Of a stretch of DNA of 5,270 nt, positions 1 to 5,270 are shown piece after piece. The notes below the pieces were generated by a model, which had not been told where the DNA came from, did no database searches, and saw nothing but the letters and a program-made list of their open reading frames with translations. The stretch comes from Alphaproteobacteria bacterium (lineage in GTDB: Bacteria; Pseudomonadota; Alphaproteobacteria; UBA11222): assembly GCA_003454415.1 (NCBI GenBank), contig DMKG01000065.1, positions 3,135 through 8,404 on the forward strand, given 5' to 3'. Position numbers and translations under genes: made by a program. The number at the start of each line of letters is the position of its first letter. Within the stretch, counting starts at the first letter, position 1.

Positions 1-357
1 CGCGACCACATCGTATCTGCCTGCGAGCGGTCCAACGGGCGCTTTTCCGAGGAAAGCGTGTACCGGGATTGCACCGCAGGCATGTGGCAATTGTGGGTTG
101 TCTGGGACGAGACGGCCAAGAAGCACATGGCCACGATCACGACAAAACTCAGCGAGTTCCCGACGGGCATGAGGGCCGGGGAAGTCATCATCTGCACGGG
201 AGTCGAGCGCAGCCGATGGATCGACCTGCTGGACGATCTTGAGGAATGGGCGCAGGCCAATGGCGCGGAGGTAATGCAGACACTGGCAAGGAAGGGGTGG
301 GCAAAGGCGTTGCCCAGCTACTTCATGAGCCACGTCATGCTTGAAAAGAGGCTTTAG
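1..357 (+). CDS. Small GNAT-fold-like phage protein, 3' part (possible T7 gp13-like internal virion protein)
   Basis: The frame is open from base 1 and ends at TAG 355-357, giving 118 visible residues; the true start lies upstream. A GTG at 58 could be taken as the start, but the codons before it read as good protein (SNGRFSEES before VYRDC) and I see no ribosome binding site there, so I treat it as internal. Visible pattern: a strand with MWQLWVVW (residues 28-35), a second strand around KHMATITT, a third around GEVIICTG, then a long helix (WIDLLDDLEEWAQANGA) and an ARKGWAKAL segment near residues 96-104 followed by a terminal strand SHVMLEKRL. This strand-helix order with a late GW motif is typical of acetyltransferase-like small proteins that sit just upstream of ejection proteins in podophages, where they are often labelled internal virion protein A or GNAT-like. 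Enzyme activity is not shown; no clear acetyl-CoA loop can be assigned. It ends 2 nt before the next gene, so the two are probably co-translated. Confidence 0.6.
   Translation, partial: RDHIVSACERSNGRFSEESVYRDCTAGMWQLWVVWDETAKKHMATITTKLSEFPTGMRAGEVIICTGVERSRWIDLLDDLEEWAQANGAEVMQTLARKGWAKALPSYFMSHVMLEKRL
345..351 (+). promoter_or_regulatory. Ribosome binding site for the 261-aa gene
   Basis: AAAGAGG lies inside the last codons of the upstream gene, 8 nt before ATG 360. It supports the ATG at 360 as the real start and links translation of the two genes. Confidence 0.55.
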
Positions 358-359
358 GC

Positions 360-1145
360 ATGTCGAGTGGCGGTGGAACTACATCCACGATCCAGAAGGC
401 CGATCCGTGGAAGGGCGCACAGCCCTATCTCTATGACATCATGGGGCAGGCGCAAGGCCTGTATAACCAGTCTGCGGGGGACACTTATTACCCCGGCTCA
501 ACGGTTGTTCCCTTTTCTCCTGAAACACAGGCCGGGCTCGGGGCTATCACCAGCCGCGCCACACAGGGCAGCCCGCTCAACGCAGCCGCCCAGCAGCAGA
601 TACTCAGCACCATCGGCGGGGATTATCTCGATCCGACGCAAAACCCTGCCTATGGCGGGCTGATGCAGGATGTCCGCAATCAGGTGAACTCGCAATTCGG
701 CGCGGCGGGCAGAACGGCTTCCGGGGCGCATGCCGGTGCCATGACGCGGCAGATGATGGATGCGGGCGGCCGTCTCTACAATCAGGAACGCACGCACCAG
801 CTCAACGCGACCCAGCTCGCCCCGCAGCTTGCAGGGCAGGACTACATCGACGCCAACGCGCTTCTCGGCGTCGGCGCGCAGCGCGAGGGGCTGGGTCAGC
901 AATATGTGCAGGACCAGCTTGCCCGCTGGAACTATGCCCAGCAGCAGCCGTGGCAGAACCTCCAGAATTATTCCGGCCTTGTTACCGGCATGGGCGGCAT
1001 GGGCGGCCAGACCTCCATGACGCAGCCCGGCGCACAGTCCAACCCGATTGGTAGCGCCATGGGCGGCGCTTTACTCGGCAACATGCTGTTTCCCGGCGTT
1101 GGTGGCCTGATCGGCGGCGGCCTTCTGGGAGGGCTTTTCGGATGA
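360..1145 (+). CDS. Virion structural / putative DNA-ejection protein with glycine-rich hydrophobic tail (261 aa)
   Basis: Likely a minor virion protein packaged for DNA delivery. Seen: residues about 15-55 (DPWKGAQPYLYDIMGQAQGL, then a YYPGSTVVPFSPETQAGL stretch) form a signature I recognise from many phage proteins annotated as tail, internal or DNA-transfer proteins. The middle (about 95-175) is a Gln/Ala-rich helical part containing AGRTASGAHAGAMTRQ and a DYIDANALLGVGAQREGLGQQ stretch, also typical of that family. Residues 231-261 are almost only Gly, Ala, Leu, Met, Phe and Ile with GxxxG-like spacing, suited to membrane insertion or oligomer packing. There is no N-terminal signal peptide. 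ATG 360 has a good ribosome binding site 8 nt upstream. The stop overlaps the next start (ATGA, 1142-1145). Size and place match P22 gp7 (about 229 aa) or T7 gp14; this is analogy by position, not shown homology. It could instead be a tail-associated structural protein. Confidence 0.65.
   Translation: MSSGGGTTSTIQKADPWKGAQPYLYDIMGQAQGLYNQSAGDTYYPGSTVVPFSPETQAGLGAITSRATQGSPLNAAAQQQILSTIGGDYLDPTQNPAYGGLMQDVRNQVNSQFGAAGRTASGAHAGAMTRQMMDAGGRLYNQERTHQLNATQLAPQLAGQDYIDANALLGVGAQREGLGQQYVQDQLARWNYAQQQPWQNLQNYSGLVTGMGGMGGQTSMTQPGAQSNPIGSAMGGALLGNMLFPGVGGLIGGGLLGGLFG
987..1007 (+). repeat. Short 9-bp tandem repeat coding Gly-Met-Gly-Gly
   Basis: GGCATGGGC occurs twice in a row (987-995, 996-1004) followed by a further GGC, giving MGGMGG in the protein. 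A related ATGGGCGGC recurs near 1058-1066. Slippage-prone, but in frame (9-bp unit). Confidence 0.6.
1127..1133 (+). promoter_or_regulatory. Ribosome binding site for the 407-aa gene (start 1142)
   Basis: GGGAGGG, 8 nt before ATG 1142, lies within the glycine-rich end of the upstream gene. Spacing and strength favour ATG 1142 over the later in-frame ATGs at 1151 and 1175. A second purine-rich site, GGCGGAGG at 1163-1170, precedes ATG 1175 by only 4 nt, which is tighter than usual. Confidence 0.55.
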
Positions 1146-1159
1146 ACCTCATGAACCTT
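1142..1159 (+). repeat. Tandem 9-bp duplication of the start-codon region
   Basis: ATGAACCTC (1142-1150) is followed by ATGAACCTT (1151-1159), 8 of 9 bases identical, so the protein begins MNLMNL and has two in-frame starts 9 nt apart. Confidence 0.6.
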
Positions 1160-2365
1160 CTCGGCGGAGGATTTATGCCCGGTGCGGGAACGCCGGGCAT
1201 TGACACCCCGTCTCCCGCACCGGGGCCCGGGTTGGGCGGACTGATGTCCGACCCGTCAAGGATGATGCAGCTTCAAATGGCGGCCAATATCCTGCAGGCA
1301 TCGCAGGGCCAGCCGGGTCAGGGCAGGCCGGGCCTCGGCGGCATTCTGGGCGCGGGCGCACAAGGCGCGCTGCAGGGCGGGATGATGGCCAACCAGATGC
1401 AGATGCAGCAAGCACAGATGGGCTTGCTCAAGGAAAAGGTCGAGGCGGAGAAGCAGCGCAAGAAGCGGTACGAGGAATTTGTTTCCTCGCCGGAGTTCCA
1501 GAATATGGACCCGGCGTTGAGGCAGGCGATCCAGTCCGGCGGGCCTGAGCTTCTCGACAAGTATTACACGGGGCAGGTAGAGAACGCTGTCAAGCCGCCG
1601 CCCGACGCCGTGCGCCAGTATCAGTACGCGCAGGAAGACCCTGCTTTTGCCGATTATCAGATGCAGCTTCGCCGCGCATCGGCACCGCAGACCACGGTGA
1701 AACTGCCTCCGATGGAGCAGGAGTATCAGAAGTATCGCGGCAAGTTCAACGCCGAGACGGCGAATGAAATCGAGAAGGGCGCAATGTCCGCCCCGGCCCG
1801 CATGGGCATGCTGGACCGCCTCGAAATGTCACTCTCGAACCCGAATGTTTACACCGGCGCGGGCGGTGAATCGATCAACAACATGAAACGCGCCGCTGAA
1901 GCTCTGGGCTTCAATGTTCAGGGCACGTCGGATGCGGAAGTTGCCCGGGCGGTCAGCAATCAGATGGCACTTGAGCTTCGCAATACGGGCAGCGGCGCGG
2001 GTATGCCGGGCGCGATGTCAGACAAGGACAGGGAATTCCTTGTCGCAAGCGCTCCGGGCCTGTCCAAGAGCCCGCAGGGCAACCGGATGCTGGTCGATTA
2101 CTACCGCCGCGTTGAAAACCGCAAGGTGCAGGTGGCGCAGTTTCTCCGGGATTACGAGGTCCGGAATGGCCGCGTCGATTCCGGCTTCTATCAGGAGCTT
2201 GCGAACTGGTCTGCGCGGAACCCGCTTTTCAGCGAGCAGGACATGCAGGCGGCCCGCGCTGCGGCGCAACAGGCCCCTGCCGAGCAGTTCCGCAGTCCCG
2301 CAGCCGGGACGCCGTGGGACAACGAAACCCAGGATTTGATCGACATGTATTCCGGTGACCGGTGA
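1142..2365 (+). CDS. Putative DNA-ejection / internal virion protein (407 aa)
   Basis: A Gln/Met/Ala-rich, mostly helical phage protein, likely packaged in the virion and ejected with the DNA. Seen: a flexible Gly/Pro N-terminus (1-40), a Gln/Met-rich part (41-95, with MMANQMQMQQAQM), a charged coiled-coil-like helix (about 94-112, LLKEKVEAEKQRKKRYEEF), a mixed middle region, and a C-terminal block (about 272-363) holding a GSGAGMPGAMSDKDREFL stretch, then APGLSKSPQGNR, then a long helix and ELANWSARNPLF. I recognise that last block as a recurring signature in phage structural proteins next to large ejection-type proteins. No enzymatic motif is visible. Start: ATG 1142 has the best-spaced ribosome binding site and overlaps the previous stop by 4 nt; ATG 1175 (residue 12) is the alternative. 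The stop overlaps the next ATG by 1 nt (TGATG). Position matches P22 gp20 (about 471 aa). Function is inferred from family resemblance and synteny. Confidence 0.65.
   Translation: MNLMNLLGGGFMPGAGTPGIDTPSPAPGPGLGGLMSDPSRMMQLQMAANILQASQGQPGQGRPGLGGILGAGAQGALQGGMMANQMQMQQAQMGLLKEKVEAEKQRKKRYEEFVSSPEFQNMDPALRQAIQSGGPELLDKYYTGQVENAVKPPPDAVRQYQYAQEDPAFADYQMQLRRASAPQTTVKLPPMEQEYQKYRGKFNAETANEIEKGAMSAPARMGMLDRLEMSLSNPNVYTGAGGESINNMKRAAEALGFNVQGTSDAEVARAVSNQMALELRNTGSGAGMPGAMSDKDREFLVASAPGLSKSPQGNRMLVDYYRRVENRKVQVAQFLRDYEVRNGRVDSGFYQELANWSARNPLFSEQDMQAARAAAQQAPAEQFRSPAAGTPWDNETQDLIDMYSGDR
1178..1224. repeat. Perfect 12-bp inverted repeat just after an alternative start codon
   Basis: CCCGGTGCGGGA (1178-1189) pairs exactly with TCCCGCACCGGG (1213-1224) across a 23-nt loop. 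The left arm begins on the base after ATG 1175-1177. In mRNA this would be a very GC-rich stem within the first codons of the 407-aa gene. No T-run follows, so it is not a usual terminator. It may be only a by-product of Gly/Pro codons. Confidence 0.6.
2352..2365 (+). promoter_or_regulatory. Tandem CCGGTGA: ribosome binding site plus stop/start junction
   Basis: CCGGTGA occurs twice back to back (2352-2358 and 2359-2365). The first copy supplies GGTGA 6 nt before ATG 2365; the second supplies the TGA stop that overlaps the ATG. A GTG at 2362 is also in frame, but the spacing and TGATG coupling favour ATG 2365. Confidence 0.5.
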
Positions 2366-4617
2366 TGGACGACATCGAGCGCGCCACGATTGCACTGAAG
2401 CGAGCCCATGAAGCGGGCGACGTTGAGGCTGCGCGCAAGATCGCTCAGTCCCTCAAGGCCATTCAGGGCAATGAAGGCGACCTAGTTGTGGCGATGGCGC
2501 TTGGAGAGGAACCAGAAGGACCGGGTTTTCTTTCGAGGGCCGGAACGGCAATCAAGGACACGGCCAAGACGGCGTACAAAATGGCGAAAGGTCCATCAGA
2601 CCTGCCGCGCCTGCCGGAATTCAACACCGATGAATCGGTAAGGGGCTTCGGCCCGAAATTGCGCACCTCTGCGGGGATGCTGCTTGCCGCCGATCCGGAG
2701 GGGCAGGCGAACGTCATTCGTAAGAACCTGCCGGGCGTCAGGATGTTTCCCGTCCGCTCCCGTGAAACGGGACAGGAATATCAGATCGCGGACTATACAG
2801 ACCCGGAAACCGGAGAGCGTCAGCGCGGCTATGTGAATGCTCCGGGTCTCTCTCCGCTCGATGCGACGCAATTTGCGGCGCAGGCTGCTCTTTATTCGCC
2901 AGCAGCAAGGGCAACGGGCGGTGCTGCGAAGCGCATCGCGAAGGTCGCCGGAAAGTCGGGTGCGACGAGCGTTGGCATAGATGTTGGTGCGGAATTGCTG
3001 GGCGCGGATCAGGGTATCTCGCCCCAGCGGGAGGCGCTTGCCGTTGCTGGCGGTGCGGTATTCGAGGGTTTGAGCCCGCTTGTGGCAGCGGGCTGGCGGC
3101 GTGTTTTTGCCGATCGCACGAATTACAACCCATGGACCGGCGAGCTAACAGAAAAGGGCAGCGATATGGCGCGCCGGGCCGGGCTCGACGTGAATGCCAT
3201 GGACGCCCGCATGAAAAGCCTGTTCGGCGATTACGCCGATGCAGGCGCGGACAGGGAAATTCTCCGCCGCACCATGGATGCGAGGGAATTCAACATCCGC
3301 CAGTCCCGCGCCCAGCAGACGGGCGACTTCACGATGGCCAATGAGGAAGAGCGCATGGTGCGCGGCCTCATGGGCACCGAACCGATGCGGATCGTTCGCG
3401 ATTTCAGGCGGGGACAGGAAGACGACATCGCCCGCGCCCAGCAGGGCATCGCTGGCAGGCTTTCGGGCCGTGACATCGATGGAGAGCCCGCAGCGGAAGC
3501 GGTGCGGCGTGGCGTGACGGGGCGCGAAGCGGCCATGCGGGCCGGTGTCGATGATGCCTATGAAGCGGCGCGCGAGGCAGGGCCAATCGCTTTTGCCCCG
3601 GAGGCCACGAAAGACATTTCCCAGCGTATCCGGGCCACGCTTCAGGCACAGGACCGCGAAGTTGATCGGATGCTGACCCCTGCCACGACGCGGGCGCTGC
3701 TTCGCATTGACGAGAAGCTGGGCGGGGATGTGCCGCGAAGCCTCAAGGAATTTGAATCGACCCGGCGCGTTGTCAATTCGCTTTATGACGCTGCGGCGAA
3801 CAAGGCCGACCGCGCCAACGTGCAGATCATCCGCAGGGAACTTGATGACTGGCTGGAAAATACCGTCGATCAGGCTCTTTTCACTGGCGACGAGGCCGCG
3901 ATAGCGGCGCTGAAAAAGGCGCGCGGTACAGCGGCTGAATATAACCGGATTTTCTCTGCTCGTGGCCGTGGCGACAAGCCCGGCGCGATGATCGAAAAAA
4001 TCATTCAGGCCGAAACGCCGGAGCAGACCGCGAATTACATTCTCGGGGCTTCGGAGATCGGCAAGAACCCGGAATTGACCGTCGCGCTTCGCCGTCTCAA
4101 GCAGGCCGTTGGCGAGAACAGCGAAGCCTTCGGCGCGGTGCGGGAAATGGTGTGGGACCGTCTGTCAAAGGCACCGACCGGCAAACCGCTTACCTCCGAC
4201 ATGTTCGACAAGCGATTGAACACGGCGCTTTCCAACAATCGCAGCGTGATGAACGAGGTTTTCTCGCAGGAGGAAATCAACATGATGCGCCGCTACGCCC
4301 GCGCGCTAAAGGCCACGAAAGTCGAAAGGACAAACCCGTCCGGCTCTGCCTTCTCGATTGAATCGGCTCTACGGACCGGCTTGCAGCGCATGGGCCAGCG
4401 CGAGGCGTTCACGAAGGGCAATGTTGGAACGGGCATGGCGCTTCGCATGGCGTCCCGCCTGCCTCTGAATGTCGCCGGGACTACTGAATGGGCGCAGCGC
4501 ATGGCGGCACGGCGGGTTATCGAGCCGATTGCGCCACCTGTCCGCAAAATGCCACCGGGCTTTGTGGGGTCTGGAACGGCGGCTGGCACCCTATCAATCG
4601 ACAGGGCCAATCAATGA
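2365..4617 (+). CDS. Large putative DNA-ejection / internal virion protein (750 aa)
   Basis: Probably the largest ejected virion protein, acting in DNA passage through the envelope. Seen: an N-terminal helix-turn-helix-like segment (1-34, ATIALKRAHEAGDVEAARKI) of a type common at the start of such phage proteins; a linker; an Ala/Gly-rich weakly hydrophobic part (about 165-242) ending in EGLSPLVAAGWRRVF, a possible membrane-interacting stretch; then NPWTGELTEKGSDMARRAGL (255-274), which recurs in related phage proteins. Residues 290-720 are charged and helical, with a block at about 455-535 (SLKEFESTRRVVNSLYDAA, then AAEYNRIFSARGRGDKPG) and TNPSGSAFSI (656-665) that I recognise from phage and prophage proteins of unknown function. 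The last 111 residues are strongly basic (18 Lys/Arg against 6 Asp/Glu). I see no lysozyme or transglycosylase catalytic motif. Start at ATG 2365 (GTG 2362 would add one residue). It corresponds by position to P22 gp16 (609 aa) or T7 gp15/gp16. Its 3' end overlaps the minus-strand gene by 7 nt. Confidence 0.65.
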   Translation: MDDIERATIALKRAHEAGDVEAARKIAQSLKAIQGNEGDLVVAMALGEEPEGPGFLSRAGTAIKDTAKTAYKMAKGPSDLPRLPEFNTDESVRGFGPKLRTSAGMLLAADPEGQANVIRKNLPGVRMFPVRSRETGQEYQIADYTDPETGERQRGYVNAPGLSPLDATQFAAQAALYSPAARATGGAAKRIAKVAGKSGATSVGIDVGAELLGADQGISPQREALAVAGGAVFEGLSPLVAAGWRRVFADRTNYNPWTGELTEKGSDMARRAGLDVNAMDARMKSLFGDYADAGADREILRRTMDAREFNIRQSRAQQTGDFTMANEEERMVRGLMGTEPMRIVRDFRRGQEDDIARAQQGIAGRLSGRDIDGEPAAEAVRRGVTGREAAMRAGVDDAYEAAREAGPIAFAPEATKDISQRIRATLQAQDREVDRMLTPATTRALLRIDEKLGGDVPRSLKEFESTRRVVNSLYDAAANKADRANVQIIRRELDDWLENTVDQALFTGDEAAIAALKKARGTAAEYNRIFSARGRGDKPGAMIEKIIQAETPEQTANYILGASEIGKNPELTVALRRLKQAVGENSEAFGAVREMVWDRLSKAPTGKPLTSDMFDKRLNTALSNNRSVMNEVFSQEEINMMRRYARALKATKVERTNPSGSAFSIESALRTGLQRMGQREAFTKGNVGTGMALRMASRLPLNVAGTTEWAQRMAARRVIEPIAPPVRKMPPGFVGSGTAAGTLSIDRANQ
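3073..3094. repeat. Short perfect inverted repeat inside the 750-aa gene
   Basis: AGCCCGCT (3073-3080) and AGCGGGCT (3087-3094) pair perfectly over a 6-nt loop. A run of five T lies at 3104-3108, nine bases beyond the stem, too far for a standard intrinsic terminator. Probably incidental. Confidence 0.4.
4268..4284 (+). promoter_or_regulatory. Consensus Shine-Dalgarno with in-frame ATG inside the 750-aa gene
   Basis: AGGAGG (4268-4273) lies 8 nt before ATG 4282-4284, which is in frame and encodes residue 640. It is the best match to the consensus in the window and could start a basic 111-aa C-terminal product. The bases also simply encode Gln-Glu-Glu, so chance is possible. Confidence 0.3.
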
Positions 4618-4778
4618 AACTCGAACCAGTAGCCCTTCACCAGCCGGAAGATGATGTGAAACGCAATGGTCATTGCGGCGAGCACGAGCATCCCGGGAAG
4701 ACCGAATGCGAAGCCCGTTACCAGCACAATGATGAGCGTCGTGAACCACCCCAGGTACATGGCCATCTTGCTGCTCAT
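4611..4778 (-). CDS. Small two-helix membrane protein on the opposite strand (55 aa; exclusion or holin candidate)
   Basis: Not recognised as a named family. The protein starts MSSKMAMY, has a first hydrophobic helix at about 8-27, a tight turn at Pro28-Gly29, a second helix at about 30-46, and a short tail with Arg45 and Lys48, so it should form a hairpin in the inner membrane with little outside it. Start: the frame is open further upstream to 4865, but GGAG (4786-4789 on this strand) sits 7 nt before ATG 4778, and the extra 29 residues would be polar and overlap the fibre gene. By hand count 45 of 55 codons end in G or C, against 29 of 61 for the + strand frame over the same bases, so this is the coding strand. 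It converges on the 750-aa gene (7-nt overlap) and diverges from the fibre gene (21 nt apart). P22 has sieA, an inner-membrane exclusion gene, between its last ejection gene and its tailspike; a similar role is inference. A holin is the alternative. Confidence 0.7.
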   Translation of the reverse strand: MSSKMAMYLGWFTTLIIVLVTGFAFGLPGMLVLAAMTIAFHIIFRLVKGYWFEFH

Positions 4779-4781
4779 TTG

Positions 4782-4797
4782 AATTCTCCGGTGAATT
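4782..4797. promoter_or_regulatory. 16-bp near-palindrome carrying both divergent ribosome binding sites
   Basis: AATTCTCCGGTGAATT is self-complementary except for one mismatched pair (T4787 with T4792). Read on the + strand it gives GGTGA (4790-4794), 5 nt before the fibre ATG 4800; read on the minus strand it gives GGAG (4786-4789), 7 nt before ATG 4778. It fills nearly the whole 21-nt gap between the two starts. It could also be a protein binding site, but that is not shown. Confidence 0.6.
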
Positions 4798-4799
4798 AA

Positions 4800-5270
4800 A
4801 TGGCTGAAATCTTCGACCTCGACACGACAGACGCCAACAATACAGGCCGGTTCCCCGAAGGCCAAGCAGCGAGTACGGTTAACAACGGCGCTCGGGCCCT
4901 TGAGGGCATGCTGGCCCGTGGTTTCCGGGACACGATCATCCCGACACAGACCAGCGGCGGCGCGGCCAATGCGCAGACCTTGACGACAAACCAGACGATT
5001 TCCGCCTATGCGGCGGGCACGTCGAGCTTCACCTTCAAGGCCGGTGCGACCAATACCGGAGCCTGCACCATCAATGTTGACGGGCTGGGGGCAAAGACCA
5101 TCAAAACAACGGCCGGGGCCGATCTTTGGGCCGGGGCTATCACCTCGGGCGGATATTACTGGATCGTCTATGACGGCACGAATTTCATTCTGCTGAACCC
5201 GACCGGGATCGCCGACAAAGCCGTCACGCTTGCGAAAATGGCGGACCTCGCGGCCAGCAAGCTGATCGGC
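4800..5270 (+). CDS. Phage tail fibre protein, N-terminal 157 residues (runs off the window)
   Basis: Host-binding fibre of the virion; the visible part is the end that attaches to the tail. The frame is open from ATG 4800 to the last base with no stop. Seen: an N-terminal segment with NTGRFPEGQAASTVNNGARA (14-33) and LEGMLARGFRDT, a signature of many phage fibres and spikes; then a beta-rich module (about 59-134) with QTLTTNQTISA, TNTGACTINVDGLGAKTI (84-101) and YDGTNFILLNP (124-134), which I recognise as a widespread fibre module; then GIADKAVTLAKMADLAASKL (136-155), resembling the short repeated helical linkers seen in such fibres. The receptor-binding C-terminus is outside the window, so host range cannot be judged. 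GGTGA lies 5 nt upstream of the ATG. It sits 182 nt after the 750-aa gene, with the minus-strand gene between. Confidence 0.85.
   Translation, partial: MAEIFDLDTTDANNTGRFPEGQAASTVNNGARALEGMLARGFRDTIIPTQTSGGAANAQTLTTNQTISAYAAGTSSFTFKAGATNTGACTINVDGLGAKTIKTTAGADLWAGAITSGGYYWIVYDGTNFILLNPTGIADKAVTLAKMADLAASKLIG

Noticed and set aside
498..902. 134-aa minus-strand open frame opposite the 261-aa gene.
   Set aside because: Antisense shadow in GC-rich DNA; Arg-rich composition, no recognisable pattern, and the + strand gene has family-like motifs throughout.
3073..3108. Hairpin plus five T residues as an intrinsic terminator within the 750-aa gene.
   Set aside because: The T-run is nine bases away from the stem and lies inside a coding frame that continues for another 1.5 kb.
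2738..3133. 131-aa minus-strand open frame opposite the 750-aa gene.
   Set aside because: Low-complexity Arg/Pro/Ser/His-rich translation typical of an antisense shadow; no recognisable motif.
4614..4799. A 61-aa + strand reading frame (MKLEPVALHQ...) that exactly fills the gap, overlapping the upstream stop as ATGA and ending as TAA next to the fibre ATG.
   Set aside because: The coupling geometry and a CAGGG site at 4602-4606 are tempting, but only 29 of 61 codons end in G/C, the product is an odd His/Glu/Arg/Pro-rich chain, and its codons lie directly opposite those of the minus-strand membrane protein, which has the expected codon bias and a sensible protein.
4837..4865. Sigma70-like promoter for the minus-strand gene: TTGGCC and TATTGT (minus strand) with 17-nt spacing, about 60 nt upstream of its ATG.
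   Set aside because: Only 4 of 6 matches in each box; such pairs are common by chance. Kept as a candidate to test if minus-strand transcription is found.
4779..4865. Longer version (84 aa) of the minus-strand gene starting at 4865.
   Set aside because: The extra 29 residues overlap the fibre gene, are polar and unlike the rest, and the ATG at 4778 has a well-placed GGAG.

Overview
The window is a piece of the virion-structural (late) module of a GC-rich tailed phage or prophage. I base this on the order and character of the proteins, not on a single diagnostic enzyme. The G/C-ending codon bias and protein style suit a proteobacterial host, perhaps alphaproteobacterial; that host guess is weak. 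No integrase, terminase, portal, capsid or lysis gene is visible, so lifestyle cannot be read from this piece.

Layout, left to right on the + strand: (1) the 3' end of a small acetyltransferase-fold-like protein (1-357), resembling the small protein that many podophages carry ahead of their ejection proteins; (2) a 261-aa protein with a Gly-rich hydrophobic C-terminus (360-1145); (3) a 407-aa Gln/Met/Ala-rich helical protein (1142-2365); (4) a 750-aa largely helical protein (2365-4617); (5) the N-terminal 157 residues of a tail fibre (4800-5270, running off the window). Genes 1-4 are packed with a 2-nt gap, an ATGA overlap and a TGATG overlap, so they are one translationally coupled unit. The size order and position are like the ejection (internal virion) protein sets of P22 (7-20-16) and T7 (13-14-15-16, then fibre 17). 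The likely common job is to be packaged in the virion and help carry DNA across the cell envelope, with the fibre then binding the host.

The exception is a 55-aa, two-helix membrane protein on the minus strand (4611-4778), squeezed between the last ejection-type gene and the fibre gene. It has its own ribosome binding site and strong third-position GC bias, whereas the + strand reading frame over the same bases lacks that bias. P22 carries its superinfection-exclusion gene sieA in the equivalent position, so a moron (exclusion) or holin role is worth testing. The start sites of this gene and of the fibre gene face each other across a near-perfect 16-bp palindrome that holds both Shine-Dalgarno sequences.

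Other sequence-level oddities are a perfect 12-bp inverted repeat directly after an alternative start codon of the 407-aa gene, and a consensus Shine-Dalgarno with an in-frame ATG deep inside the 750-aa gene. No gene-free stretch longer than about 25 bases exists in the window, and I see no RNA genes, insertion sequences, CRISPR arrays or convincing terminators.
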